From positions 1,178,001 to 1,242,000 of the forward strand of contig NZ_JAFEMB010000001.1 of NCBI RefSeq assembly GCF_016892705.1: a stretch of 64,000 nucleotides of DNA, read 5' to 3'. Of this stretch, positions 43,518-52,680 are shown piece after piece (position 1 is the stretch's first letter; every line of letters starts with the position of its first letter). The notes under the pieces are model-generated. The model saw only the letters and a list, made by a program, of their open reading frames with translations. It had not been told where the DNA came from and did not search any database. A program made the position numbers and the translations under genes. This DNA comes from Microvirga pudoricolor (GTDB lineage: Bacteria; Pseudomonadota; Alphaproteobacteria; Rhizobiales; Beijerinckiaceae).

Positions 43518-46268
43518 ATGCACGACAATCGCATCAGCCTCGATGGAGCGTGGGAATTCCTTCATGTGGCAGACGACCGTTTGTCGGGCCCGGCGGAGGT
43601 GCGCGAGGTCCAGGTTCCCAGCCCATGGCAGGCCCAGTTTTCGGACCTTCGCATGCGCGCCGGCATCGGCATCTACCGCAGGACCATCGAGATCCCGGAA
43701 GACTGGCTGCACGACAGCGTCTGGATGCGCTTCGGCGCCGTCTTCCACAACTCGCGGGTCTTTCTCAACGGCGAGCAGGTAGGCACCAACGAGGGTGGGT
43801 TCCTGCCCTTCTCGTTCGACGTGACGCACCACCTCAAGCCCGGCCTCAACGAGATCAAGGTGCGGGTGGACTCGCCCACGGACAACCCGGCGGAGTTCCC
43901 GGATTCGCCCTTCGCGGAAATCCCTTTCGGCAAGCAGAGCTGGTACGGCCCGCTGTCGGGCATCTGGCAGTCCGTGTACCTGGAGCGCCGCATCGCCGAC
44001 CACATGACGCGGGTGCGCTTGGTTCCCAACCGGGAAACCGGCCGCGTGACGTCCGGCGTGTTCTTCGCGCGCCCGCTCACGGGAGCGACCCAGGTTCGCC
44101 TCGAGGTCAAGGATCCGTCCGGCGCGGTGGCGCTGGAAGAGCATCACGAGACGCAGGTCGGCGTTACCAGCATGCCCTTCGAGTTCACGGTGTCCGACGT
44201 GCAGTCTTGGTCGCCGGACACGCCCAACCTCTACCGCGTTCGCCTCGAAATCATCCGCGACGGCGACGTGAAGGACGTCATCGAGGACCATTTCGGCTTC
44301 CGCACCATCGAAACGCGGGGCGGCCATCTCTATCTCAACGGCGAGCCGCTCTATCTGCGCTCGGCCCTCGATCAGGACTACTACCCCGACACGATCTGCA
44401 CCGTGCCGTCGGTGGCGTTCCTGGAGGACCAGTTCCGGAAGGTGAAGGAGCTCGGCCTCAACTGCCTGCGTTGCCATATCAAGGCGGCCGATCCTCGCTA
44501 CTACGAGGTAGCCGACCGGATGGGCGTGCTGATCTGGACCGAGTTGCCCAACGGCGGCATGGCCACGGACCGGTCGCGGGGCCGTAAGGAAAAGCTGCTG
44601 AAGGGCATCATCGACCGGGACGGCAACCATCCGTCCATCGTCATCTGGACCATCATCAACGAGAATTGGGGCGTCGACCTCGTCAACGATGCGGATCACC
44701 GCGACTGGCTCAAGCGCACCTTCGCGTGGCTGAAAGCCTACGATCCCACCCGCCTCGTGGTCGACAACTCGCCGCTGGCGCCGAGCTTCCACGTGGAATC
44801 GGACATCGCCGACTATCATTTCTACGCGGCGATCCCGGATCACCGGGACGAATGGGACCGGTTCGTGGACGAGTTGTCGAGCCGCGCCTCATGGCTGTAT
44901 TCACCTCACGGCGACGCCGTCATCACCGGGCGCGAACCCCTCATGTGCTCTGAGTTCGGCAATTGGGGCCTGCCCTATCCGAAGGACCTGCGCGACGCCA
45001 AGGGCGAAGAGCCCTGGTGGTTCGAGACGGGACATGATTGGGGCGAGGGCGTCATGTATGCTCACGGGGTCGAGAACCGGTTTTCCGACTGGAGCCTGGA
45101 CCGGGTGTTCGGCGACCTGCGCCGCTTCGTGACGGCGGCTCAGTGGCAGCAGTTCCGCGCGCTCAAATACGAGATCGAGGCGATGCGCCGGAAGCCGAAC
45201 CTGGCCGGCTACGTGATCACGGAGCTGCACGATTGCCATTGGGAATCGAACGGGCTGCTCGACATGCGCCGCAACCCGCGCGTCTTCCACGAACTGTTCC
45301 ACATCATCAACTCCGACACCGTGATCGTGCCCAAATGGGAGCGCGTGTCCTATTGGTCGGGCGAGACCGTCAAGCTGCAGGTGGCGGTGGCGCATGGCGC
45401 CGGTCCCGTGATGGAGGATTGCCAGCTGGAGATCAGGCTGGGGGACGAGACCAAACGCTTGTCCCTGCCCCGCATCGAGGCGCCGGCCGTAGTGGATCTC
45501 GGCACCATCGAGCTGCCCACGCCGAGCCTCGACGACCCGGCCCTGCGTCGGATCGCGCTGGAGATCCGCACCTCCGACGGATGCGTCGTGGCGATGAACC
45601 ACATCGATCTTGCGGTCCATCCGGAGCGTGGACGGCCCGCCCAGGCCCGTCAGCTCGTCTGGTCGGCCGACGAGGATCTGCGCGAGCGCTTCCGCACGCT
45701 CGGCTATGGCATGGCGCGAACCCTGGAGGACTCGACCCTCGTGGTCAGCCGCAACCATGACAAGCCGATCGCCGATCATGTGCGGAACGGCGCCAACCTG
45801 CTGCTGCTGCCCGAGGGCGACATGGGCCTCTACCCCTTCTTCCCCCACTGGCAGGCCGTGCGGGTTCAAAACCGCGACGGTACCCTCTGGCGCGGCGATT
45901 GGGCTTCATCCTTCGCGTGGCTGCGGCGCTCGCAGCAATTCGCCCGCTTCCCGAGCGGCCCGCTTCTCGACGAGACCATGGACCGGGTGCTGCCCACCCA
46001 TGTGATCGCCAACTGCAACCTGCTCGACTTCCAGGCCCGCGTGTTCGCCGGTCTCGTGGTCGGCTGGATCCACAAGCCCGTGGCGCTCGGTGTCGAGCGC
46101 TCCTACGGGAGAGGCCGGCTGGTGGCGTCGACGTTCAGGCTGTTCAGGGACGAACCCATGGCCGACCCGACCGCCACCATGCTGCTCGACAGTCTCGTGG
46201 AACTCTCCGTCGAGGCTCGCACGGCGCGGCTGGAGGAAGCGGTGCGGGCCGCAGAGGCGGCAGCCTGA
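43518..46268 (+). CDS. Glycoside hydrolase family 2 enzyme
   Basis: The 916-residue protein follows the GH2 plan: sugar-binding jelly roll (RISLDGAWEFLHVADD, MRFGAVFHNSRVFLNGEQVG, FSFDVTHHLKPGLNEIKVRVDSP), immunoglobulin-like domain, and a TIM barrel with LGLNCLRCHIKAADPRYYEVADRMG, the acid/base Glu in IVIWTIINENWGVD and the nucleophile Glu in LMCSEFGNWGLP. A further 330-residue C-terminal region has no clear label. No signal peptide is present, so it is cytoplasmic unless secreted by other means. Substrate (galactoside, glucuronide or mannoside) cannot be told. Strong Shine-Dalgarno; shares a bidirectional terminator with the convergent fusion gene. Confidence 0.87.
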   Translation: MHDNRISLDGAWEFLHVADDRLSGPAEVREVQVPSPWQAQFSDLRMRAGIGIYRRTIEIPEDWLHDSVWMRFGAVFHNSRVFLNGEQVGTNEGGFLPFSFDVTHHLKPGLNEIKVRVDSPTDNPAEFPDSPFAEIPFGKQSWYGPLSGIWQSVYLERRIADHMTRVRLVPNRETGRVTSGVFFARPLTGATQVRLEVKDPSGAVALEEHHETQVGVTSMPFEFTVSDVQSWSPDTPNLYRVRLEIIRDGDVKDVIEDHFGFRTIETRGGHLYLNGEPLYLRSALDQDYYPDTICTVPSVAFLEDQFRKVKELGLNCLRCHIKAADPRYYEVADRMGVLIWTELPNGGMATDRSRGRKEKLLKGIIDRDGNHPSIVIWTIINENWGVDLVNDADHRDWLKRTFAWLKAYDPTRLVVDNSPLAPSFHVESDIADYHFYAAIPDHRDEWDRFVDELSSRASWLYSPHGDAVITGREPLMCSEFGNWGLPYPKDLRDAKGEEPWWFETGHDWGEGVMYAHGVENRFSDWSLDRVFGDLRRFVTAAQWQQFRALKYEIEAMRRKPNLAGYVITELHDCHWESNGLLDMRRNPRVFHELFHIINSDTVIVPKWERVSYWSGETVKLQVAVAHGAGPVMEDCQLEIRLGDETKRLSLPRIEAPAVVDLGTIELPTPSLDDPALRRIALEIRTSDGCVVAMNHIDLAVHPERGRPAQARQLVWSADEDLRERFRTLGYGMARTLEDSTLVVSRNHDKPIADHVRNGANLLLLPEGDMGLYPFFPHWQAVRVQNRDGTLWRGDWASSFAWLRRSQQFARFPSGPLLDETMDRVLPTHVIANCNLLDFQARVFAGLVVGWIHKPVALGVERSYGRGRLVASTFRLFRDEPMADPTATMLLDSLVELSVEARTARLEEAVRAAEAAA

Positions 46269-46284
46269 CAACAGCCGCAGGCAC

Positions 46285-46316
46285 AAAAAAGGGCGGCCTC
46301 AGGGCCGCCCTTTTTC
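46285..46316. terminator. Bidirectional terminator between GH2 and GH1-RmlD genes
   Basis: AAAAAA, then GGGCGGCC (46291-46298), loop TCAG, GGCCGCCC (46303-46310), then TTTTT. The stem is perfect, with an A-run on the left and T-run on the right, so it can serve both convergent genes. Confidence 0.9.
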
Positions 46317-46331
46317 CTTGCCGGTTACGCA

Positions 46332-48539
46332 CTACTCAGCAGCAGCCCGAAATTTGAAATCTTCGACCCATTGGACCTCGCTGTCGCGGAAGAACCGCTC
46401 GAAGGCTCCCGCCAGGGAGGGCAGCAGAACTCCTCGTTCGCTCGTGAGGGTGGTGTCGCGCCCCTCGCCCGGAGCGCCCAGAACCAGATCCGTGTCGTAG
46501 CCCGCCCGCTGCGCCATGGCGACGGCGAAATCGTACCAGGAGACGCTGCCGGGGTTTGTCATGTGCCAGAGACCCGAGGCGTGGTCGATCAGGAGATTGA
46601 GCACCTCGTGAACGAGATCCGGCACGTAGGTGGGCGAGACCCGGTCCGCTCCAGCCTCGAAGGTCTGTCCGCTTCCGAGGCGATTCAGGACTGCCCAGGC
46701 GAAGTTGTACCGGTCCCAGGGCCCGAAGAACGCGCTGGTGCGCACGACGAGCGCCCGCTCGTGCAGCGCAAGCACCCGGCGCTCCGCCTCGGCCTTGCTG
46801 GCGCCATAGACCGTCAGGGGAGAGATCGGATCCGTTTCACCATAGGGACGTCCGGACAGGCCGTCGAACACCAGATCGGACGAGAAGGTGACGAGCGGGA
46901 TGTCGAGCTCGGCGCAGGCCTGCGCCAGCACGGCGGCACCCTCGGCGTTTTCCTGGAAGCACCTGTCGGGCTCTCCTTCCGCCTCCGCGACGCGCACGTA
47001 GCCCGCCGTATTGATCACCGCCCAGGGGCGGTGGTCGGCGAGAGTGTCGCGCACGCTCATCCTGTCCGCGATGTTCATGTCGGCGCGCGAGGTGAGAACG
47101 TGGTCGAGGCCGCGCAGGTTGCAGATCCGCGAGAATGCGCGTCCTAGCGTCCCGGTGCCTCCCGTGATCAGAAGCTGACGTGGCGATCCGACCAGACGGC
47201 ATGCCTTCGAGCGCCGGGTCGGGGACCGGTAGAATCGGGTGTCTCGCTTCCACCATCCTGCCCGGTCGAGCACCGGGTGGTCGTATGCGCCATTCCGGGC
47301 GAGAGCCTGCGTGGCCTGCGCCAGCGCGGTGGGGCGCGGCTCGGATCCGCGCACGTCGAAGGGACCCGGTTCGTAATGCCCGTGATTTTGGGTGAGAAGC
47401 GAACTCCAGTCCACGGTTCCGAACATCGTCCAGACGGTCACGGCGCGGATGTCGGCTCCCTCCTGGCGCAGGGCTTGCGCCGCCTGCCAGACCTCCATGA
47501 GCCAGCGGATCTGCTCGTCGCGGGAGGATCCGTGATGCGCTTCCGTGACCGCGATGGGACGCCGGTACCGCTCCCAGGTTTCCCGCAATCGGGCGAGCGG
47601 CCCGAGTTCCCTCGCCTCCAGCGGCATGCGAACGGCTTCCGCGTCCGCATAGCAGTGGCGCCCGTTGCCGCCCCGGTGGTGGTCCGGATACTGGTCGAGC
47701 CGTTCGTCGAGATAGCGCTCGCTCGTGAGATAGTGATTGATGCCGATGATGTCGGGCGCCGCGTCGGCTTCCAGGAAGAGGTCGAGATCTCTTTCCGAGA
47801 TGCCGTGATCCAGGAAGATCCGCCACCAGGGGTGATGCCGGTCGACCATCCCGCACAGGAGATCGAAGGTCAGCCAGCGCCTCTGGTTTTCGTGCTCGGC
47901 TTGGTATGCGAGCTTCGGTGTCGAGAACGTCTTCCCCAGGTCGTCCGTTTGCACGAGCCCCGCATCGGGCCGAACCCTGCGGATCGCCCGCATGGACAGG
48001 ACCGTGGCCTTGCACTGGTTGACGAGACATTGGAGGAAGGGGCCGTAGCCCGTCCCGTGAGGATACCAATGCCCGTAGAGGCCGCTGAACCGCGCCGTCG
48101 TCAGCGGTTCGTTGACCGGCGTATAGAGGTCGAGATGCGGGTAGCGCTCCGCGACGCGCCCGGCATGGCGGGCCAGAAGCTCCGGAAAGCCGGGATCGAG
48201 CATGTTCGTGTAGCGCGGGCCGCTTCCATGATGGCACAAGCCGGCGATGGGACGGATGTCGAGAGAGCGGAGATGTTCCAGGCGCTCGTCGTGCCAGGAG
48301 AAGTCGGCCTCATGAGGGGTGGCGGGAGAGATCGTCTCCCACAGCACAGGGTAGCGGAGGGTGCGGATTCCGAGCGCGGCGATGCGGTCGAGATCGTCGA
48401 GACGCTCGTGGTGACCCGTCTCGACGACTTGATCCCGGAACGTATCCCCGATCCGCGCCACAGTGCATTCGAGGCCGCCCCAAAGCTCAAGCGGTTGCTT
48501 CATCCGCTCGGAACCTCCATGGCCGTCCGACAAGATCAT
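46332..48539 (-). CDS. GH1 glycoside hydrolase fused to RmlD-like sugar-nucleotide reductase
   Basis: The 735-residue protein is a fusion. Residues about 15-430 are GH1-like: LELWGGLECTVARIGDTFRD, LGIRTLRYPVLWETI, acid/base Glu in LYTPVNEPLTTARF, DIIGINHYLTSERYL and a nucleophile-type Glu in PIAVTEAHHGSS. Residues about 450-730 are an extended SDR of the dTDP-4-dehydrorhamnose reductase type: LLITGGTGTLGRAFSRIC, INTAGYVRVAEAEG, FSSDLVFDGLSGRPYGE, and the catalytic YGASKAEAE. The pairing suggests deoxysugar or surface-glycan metabolism. ATG 48539 has GAGGG at six bases; ATG 48503 with GGAGG is a good alternative. It follows glf by nine bases, in the same operon. Confidence 0.87.
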   Translation of the reverse strand: MILSDGHGGSERMKQPLELWGGLECTVARIGDTFRDQVVETGHHERLDDLDRIAALGIRTLRYPVLWETISPATPHEADFSWHDERLEHLRSLDIRPIAGLCHHGSGPRYTNMLDPGFPELLARHAGRVAERYPHLDLYTPVNEPLTTARFSGLYGHWYPHGTGYGPFLQCLVNQCKATVLSMRAIRRVRPDAGLVQTDDLGKTFSTPKLAYQAEHENQRRWLTFDLLCGMVDRHHPWWRIFLDHGISERDLDLFLEADAAPDIIGINHYLTSERYLDERLDQYPDHHRGGNGRHCYADAEAVRMPLEARELGPLARLRETWERYRRPIAVTEAHHGSSRDEQIRWLMEVWQAAQALRQEGADIRAVTVWTMFGTVDWSSLLTQNHGHYEPGPFDVRGSEPRPTALAQATQALARNGAYDHPVLDRAGWWKRDTRFYRSPTRRSKACRLVGSPRQLLITGGTGTLGRAFSRICNLRGLDHVLTSRADMNIADRMSVRDTLADHRPWAVINTAGYVRVAEAEGEPDRCFQENAEGAAVLAQACAELDIPLVTFSSDLVFDGLSGRPYGETDPISPLTVYGASKAEAERRVLALHERALVVRTSAFFGPWDRYNFAWAVLNRLGSGQTFEAGADRVSPTYVPDLVHEVLNLLIDHASGLWHMTNPGSVSWYDFAVAMAQRAGYDTDLVLGAPGEGRDTTLTSERGVLLPSLAGAFERFFRDSEVQWVEDFKFRAAAE

Positions 48540-48548
48540 CGATGTCCC

Positions 48549-49703
48549 TCATGAAGCCAACGCCGCCGAAGCAGGCATGGCCTGGACCGAGCTGGTGTCG
48601 GCATTGGCCGGAAGGGATTCGTTGATGCGGCGGAAGGTTGCGAGGGCCTGTCCGACGATCTGATCCATGTTGTAGTAGCGGTACGTGGCCAGCCGTCCCA
48701 CGAACCACACGTCCGGCGTCGCCAGCGCCAAGCGCTCGTACTTCTTGAACAGCTCCTGGTTCTCGGGCTTGGGGATCGGGTAGTAGGGGTCGCCCTCCGC
48801 CGACGGATACTCGTAGGTGAGCGCCGTCTTGGCATGCTCCTGGCCCGTCAGGTACTTGTATTCGGTGATGCGGGTGTAATCCTCGGTCTGCGGATAATTC
48901 ACCACGCCCACCGGCTGATGCCACGCCTGGTCCAGCGTCACATGCTCGAACCGCAGGGACCGGTAGGGGAGCTTGCCGAACCGGAAGTCGAAATACTCGT
49001 CGATCGGACCCGTGTAGATCACCCGGCGGTGAGGGATGGTATCCTTCACGTCGGCATAGTCGGTCTGGGTCATCACGTGGATGTTGGGATGGCTGACCAT
49101 CGTCTCGAACATGCGCGTGTAGCCGTGCTTGGGCATGAACTGGAACTCGTCGCCGAAATAGCGGTCGTCCCGGTTGGTGCGCGTGGGCACCCGCGAGGTG
49201 ACCGATTTGTCGAGCTCGGAGGGGTCCAAGCCCCATTGCTTGCGCGTATAGCCCCGGAAGAACTTCTCGTAGAGCTCCCGGCCCACCACCGAGACCACCA
49301 CGTCCTCGGAGGTCTTGATCTCGTCCACGGGCTCGGCGCGGGCCTTGAACCAGTCCTGCAATTCCTCCGACGTGAGGCTGAGACCGTAGAGCTTGTTGAC
49401 CGTGTCGAGGTTGATGGGGATGGGCACCAGCTTGTCGTCCACCTTGGCCAGAACCCGGTGCTCGTACGGCCGCCACTCCGTGAAGCGGGAGAGATGGTCG
49501 AAGATCTGCCGGGAGTTGGTGTGGAAGATGTGCGGGCCGTATTGGTGGATGAGCAGGCCCTGGTCGTCGTAGCAATCGTAGGCGTTGCCGCCGATGTGAT
49601 TGCGGCGGTCGATGAGAAGAACCCGCTCGTTGCGCTCGGACGCCAGACGCTCCGCCAGGACGCTCCCCGCAAATCCCGCCCCGACAATCAGCCAATCGTA
49701 CAT
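48549..49703 (-). CDS. glf: UDP-galactopyranose mutase
   Basis: The 384-residue flavoenzyme interconverts UDP-galactopyranose and UDP-galactofuranose. It has the FAD motif WLIVGAGFAGSVLAERLA, HIGGNAYDCYDDQG, the active-site YGPHIFHTNSRQIFDHL, FRGYTRKQWGLDPSEL and RVPTRTNRDDRYFGDEFQ, with the C-terminal WFVGRLATYRYYNMDQIV. All are diagnostic of Glf. Its presence implies a galactofuranose-containing glycan. It lies four bases after the glycosyltransferase gene and nine bases before the GH1-RmlD fusion. Confidence 0.94.
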   Translation of the reverse strand: MYDWLIVGAGFAGSVLAERLASERNERVLLIDRRNHIGGNAYDCYDDQGLLIHQYGPHIFHTNSRQIFDHLSRFTEWRPYEHRVLAKVDDKLVPIPINLDTVNKLYGLSLTSEELQDWFKARAEPVDEIKTSEDVVVSVVGRELYEKFFRGYTRKQWGLDPSELDKSVTSRVPTRTNRDDRYFGDEFQFMPKHGYTRMFETMVSHPNIHVMTQTDYADVKDTIPHRRVIYTGPIDEYFDFRFGKLPYRSLRFEHVTLDQAWHQPVGVVNYPQTEDYTRITEYKYLTGQEHAKTALTYEYPSAEGDPYYPIPKPENQELFKKYERLALATPDVWFVGRLATYRYYNMDQIVGQALATFRRINESLPANADTSSVQAMPASAALAS

Positions 49704-49707
49704 GGAA

Positions 49708-50922
49708 TCACTCCGCGGGGGTGGTGGCGTAGATGGGAAGCGAGGCAGGCGCGCGGTCGGTGGTTCCGTCCATCACGTCCTCCATGAGCGTGTTCATGGC
49801 AGCCCAGGTCTTGTCCCACGAGCCGGAGGCCAGGTGGCGGTCGACCTTGGCGAGCCAGGCCTCCTTCGGACGGGACAAGATGGCTTCAGCCTTCTCGACG
49901 ACGTCCTCGGCCGAGTGGGCGATCTCCACGAGACCCTTGTCCCCGTAAGGCCGGATCACGTCCGTGATCGCGGTCGACACGACCGGAACGCCGGCGGCCA
50001 GGAATTCAGGCGTCTTCGTGGGGCTGATGAACCGGGTGGATTCGTTGAGCGCGAACGGCATGAAGCCGACGTTCCAGCCGGACAGGTAAGCCGGAAGCTC
50101 ATCGTAGGACTTGCCGCCGAGCCAATGGATGTTCGGGCGTTGCGGCAGGGATGCCGGATCGATCTTCACCACGGGGCCGATCATGACGAACTGCCAGTCA
50201 GGCCGCAGGTCGGCCACTTGGCCCACGAGCTCCACATCCATGCGCTCGTCGATAACGCCGAAGAAGCCAAGGCGCGGATGCGGGATCGCGGCCTGGTCGG
50301 CCGGATCCGCCTTGACGCACCGGGCCTTGCCGAAATGCCCGGCATCGATGGAGGACGGGAAGCCGTGCACGTTGTGATGACGCTTGCGCTTGGCCTCGTA
50401 CAGGCTCATGCCGCCCGTGAAAACGATGTCGGCGCGGGCAAAGAGGCTGTTCTCGAGGTCGATCAGTTCGCGGGAGGCGCCGCGGAAGAGCGAAAGCTCG
50501 TCCATGTTGTCATAAACACACAGGTCGCATTCCAGGCCGCTCGTGAAGGCGAGCGCCATCGGGGTATAGTACCAGAACACGCGCGGTTCGGTCGCCTCGC
50601 GGCCGATGAGCTCTTCGATGAGATCATGCTGCTCGGCGATGACGTCCTCGTGACCGAGGCCCTCCGGCAGAACCGGCACCGCGATGGTGACGCCCTGGGG
50701 ACGCTGGCTCATGTCCATGTGAGGCTGGACGTTGGGCTTGAAGATCGGCTCTTCGATGACAAGAACGCGATAATGCTTCGCGGCACGGCTCAAGAGGTGC
50801 TGCGGACGCTGCCAGACAAAATCCCACCGGAGATGTGAAAAGCAAACGAGGAGAGGCGTATTCGTGTCGGCCAAAAACGGCGAACGGGGGGCATGCGGCT
50901 GCGTCGTCGAACGCTCTTGCAT
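49708..50922 (-). CDS. Family 1/4-type glycosyltransferase of the galactofuranose cluster
   Basis: The 404-residue GT-B protein starts its domain with LLVCFSHLRWDFVWQRPQHL and has LCVYDNMDELSLF, PRLGFFGVIDERMDVELV, IHWLGGKSYDELPAYLSGWNVGFMPF and the donor-binding SPTKTPEFLAAGVPVVST. This resembles the TuaH/WsaF-like glycosyltransferases that decorate surface polymers. ATG 50922 is chosen; the longer frame to 51066 adds an unlikely N-terminus. With glf and the GH1-RmlD fusion it forms a three-gene operon, so UDP-galactofuranose is a possible donor, by inference. Confidence 0.83.
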   Translation of the reverse strand: MQERSTTQPHAPRSPFLADTNTPLLVCFSHLRWDFVWQRPQHLLSRAAKHYRVLVIEEPIFKPNVQPHMDMSQRPQGVTIAVPVLPEGLGHEDVIAEQHDLIEELIGREATEPRVFWYYTPMALAFTSGLECDLCVYDNMDELSLFRGASRELIDLENSLFARADIVFTGGMSLYEAKRKRHHNVHGFPSSIDAGHFGKARCVKADPADQAAIPHPRLGFFGVIDERMDVELVGQVADLRPDWQFVMIGPVVKIDPASLPQRPNIHWLGGKSYDELPAYLSGWNVGFMPFALNESTRFISPTKTPEFLAAGVPVVSTAITDVIRPYGDKGLVEIAHSAEDVVEKAEAILSRPKEAWLAKVDRHLASGSWDKTWAAMNTLMEDVMDGTTDRAPASLPIYATTPAE

Positions 50923-51108
50923 GGCGCGATCCTCAAAATGTGCGAGTTGTACGGGCGGACAGGTAGTCCGGGGGATGTGTTCAGGCGGTTTGGGACCAAG
51001 CCGCTGAAGGGTCGCGTGGGCGATCCGTCTACTAACCAAATGGATGCATGTTTGTTCCACGCCCATTCATCTTCGTGAACGGACGTTCAGAGGCTGTGCG
51101 TGTTCGCG

Positions 51109-51420
51109 CTATTTTTTCTCCAGCATCAGGTGTCCCTGCTTCTGGATGAAATGACGCGCCTTCTCGGCCACCATCGCGAGAATCCATGGCAGCCTGACCT
51201 CGACGCGAACCTGGTCTTCCATCACGTCGAGATGACCGTCGATGGTCTGACCCATCGCGGCAGCATGAAAATTCATGCGGTCCTGGTCCCAGGATTCGTC
51301 GAGCGCCGCGATCTTGTCCCCGAATTGCGACTTGAGCCGCGTAAATCCCGTTTGCAGGCGCCGATGCGCCTCGGCCTTGCCGAGATTGTGAGGAATGGAG
51401 ACAACGAGGGGCTTCGACAT
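51109..51420 (-). CDS. Polyhydroxyalkanoic acid system (PHA granule-associated) family protein
   Basis: The 103-residue protein matches the small PHA-system family: VVSIPHNLGKAEAHRRLQTGF, FAAAMGQTIDGHLDV-like FHAAAMGQTIDGHLDVME, VRVEVRLPWILAMVAEKARHFIQKQGHLML. These proteins are found in PHA-producing bacteria and are thought to associate with polyester granules, but their exact role is not known. Monocistronic in appearance. Confidence 0.8.
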   Translation of the reverse strand: MSKPLVVSIPHNLGKAEAHRRLQTGFTRLKSQFGDKIAALDESWDQDRMNFHAAAMGQTIDGHLDVMEDQVRVEVRLPWILAMVAEKARHFIQKQGHLMLEKK

Positions 51421-51482
51421 GCGGGACTCCGGAATCGGATGTCAAAGCGGAGACTCCCATCAGGTTCCCGACAGGCGAGCCG

Positions 51483-51788
51483 TCACAGCATCTCGACCTT
51501 GATGGCGCGCACCACGATGGTCTCCTGGCGGAAGCGCCGCTCGAGATCGGCGCGGTAGCCCTCCCACCACGCATGGTCGAGATCGCGGGTCATGACCTCG
51601 AACACGACCATGTCGTCATGATTCGTATGGCCGCCTTCCTTCCACATGCCCTGCGCCGGCGCGCGGGTGAAGCTGGTGATGCCGCCGAAGCGTTCGGCCA
51701 GTTCCGCGCGGACTTTGCCGTAATCGGCTCCGTCGAAGCGGCGACCGGCATCGTCAGCCAGGGGCAGGAGGATCTGAACCAGATGCAT
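51483..51788 (-). CDS. Conserved hypothetical protein
   Basis: The 101-residue protein (MHLVQILLPLADDAGRRFDG, FGGITSFTRAPAQGMWKEG, MVVFEVMTRDLDHAWWEGYR) has the look of a small ferredoxin-like alpha/beta fold with a conserved Trp-rich middle. I know homologues only as hypothetical proteins. ATG 51788 is preferred because AGGA is about eight bases upstream; ATG 51794 would be too close to it. Confidence 0.72.
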   Translation of the reverse strand: MHLVQILLPLADDAGRRFDGADYGKVRAELAERFGGITSFTRAPAQGMWKEGGHTNHDDMVVFEVMTRDLDHAWWEGYRADLERRFRQETIVVRAIKVEML

Positions 51789-51820
51789 GACCATAATCCT
51801 GGGGCGCCCGGCCGGAAAGA

Positions 51821-51852
51821 AAAGGGCAGGCGCTCTGCAAGCTCTGCCCTTT
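51821..51852 (-). terminator. Terminator of the hypothetical gene at 51861
   Basis: AAAGGGCAG (51821-51829) and CTGCCCTTT (51844-51852) form a perfect 9-bp stem with a 14-base loop. On the minus strand the stem runs into TTTTCTTTCC. Confidence 0.7.
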
Positions 51853-51860
51853 GGGGCTGG

Positions 51861-52181
51861 TCAGGCCTGGCGCGTATCCAGGGCGAAGCGCCCGGCGGGC
51901 TTGGAGATGCGCCACGGATGGGTCATGGAGGTGTAAACCGCCTCCGACGGGCGCAGGCGGCGCGCGGTGCCGTCGGCCAGCATTTCGTCGATGACCACAA
52001 ACCCGAAGATGGTGAGCCGCGTGGCCATCACTTTCGTGGCGCGGTCATCGGCCGCGACGGGGAGGAATCCGGCCGTATAGACCGCATCCATGAGGCTCTT
52101 CTGATCGCGCCGGGGAGACGCGGCCGTGCGCGCTCCCGGAAAGCGCACCACATTCGTCGCTTGAGACGATATCGATTCCAT
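51861..52181 (-). CDS. Hypothetical protein
   Basis: The 106-residue protein is not recognised. A Ser/Arg-rich start (NVVRFPGARTAASPRRDQK) is followed by SLMDAVYTAGFLPVAADDR and MATRLTIFGFVVIDEMLADG. The N-terminal VVRFPxxRxA pattern is common in small alphaproteobacterial proteins of unknown function. It is followed by its own terminator, so it is probably monocistronic. Confidence 0.65.
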   Translation of the reverse strand: MESISSQATNVVRFPGARTAASPRRDQKSLMDAVYTAGFLPVAADDRATKVMATRLTIFGFVVIDEMLADGTARRLRPSEAVYTSMTHPWRISKPAGRFALDTRQA

Positions 52182-52260
52182 CTACGCAACCCTTGGTCCC
52201 GAATCGAGGCCAAGAATCGCCCAGAGCCCTTAAGAAGCGCCTAACCGTATACGGACGGGG

Positions 52261-52680
52261 TCAGTTGATCCGGTGAAGGGAGACGTAAGCCGTGCCGGCC
52301 GACATCAGCCCGAGTTCCAAGGCCGGCCCCTTGGCCAGATCGATGATGCGCCGATGGGCGAAGGGCCCACGATCATTGACCCGCACCACCACGGACCGGC
52401 CGTTCTTCTCGTTGACGACGCGAAGCTTGGTGCCGAACGGCAGGTAGCGGTGGGCGGCCGTCATGGCCATGGAATTGAAGCGTTCCCCGCTGGCCGTGGA
52501 CCGGCCGTGGAACCCGGGACCGTACCAGGACGCTTGACCCCGCTGGATCTCCCGGCCCGTCTCGATCGTGTTGGCGGCTGGCAGCGAACTCGTCGCCGCG
52601 ACATCGACTCCTGAAGTGTTGCAAGCAGCAACGAAAAGAATTGGCGCCACAATTGACGCACGGGTGAGGATCTTTTTCAA
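52261..52680 (-). CDS. RlpA-like septal ring lipoprotein
   Basis: The 139-residue lipoprotein has a lipobox (VAPILFVAACNTSG, Cys at residue 20) and a double-psi beta-barrel: GQASWYGPGFHGRSTASGERF, MTAAHRYLPFGTKLRVVN, VVVRVNDRGPFAHRRIIDLAKGPALELGL. The catalytic-type Asp in VNDRGPF and the His in TAAHRYLPFG are present. RlpA enzymes cleave denuded glycan strands or bind them at the septum. No SPOR domain is present. The start is TTG 52678-52680, with AGGGGAG upstream. Divergent from the carotenoid operon. Confidence 0.87.
   Translation of the reverse strand: MKKILTRASIVAPILFVAACNTSGVDVAATSSLPAANTIETGREIQRGQASWYGPGFHGRSTASGERFNSMAMTAAHRYLPFGTKLRVVNEKNGRSVVVRVNDRGPFAHRRIIDLAKGPALELGLMSAGTAYVSLHRIN

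Noticed and set aside
43518-46268. GH2 gene taken as a lacZ-type beta-galactosidase
   Set aside because: Catalytic residues support GH2, but the substrate cannot be assigned from sequence, so no specific name is given.
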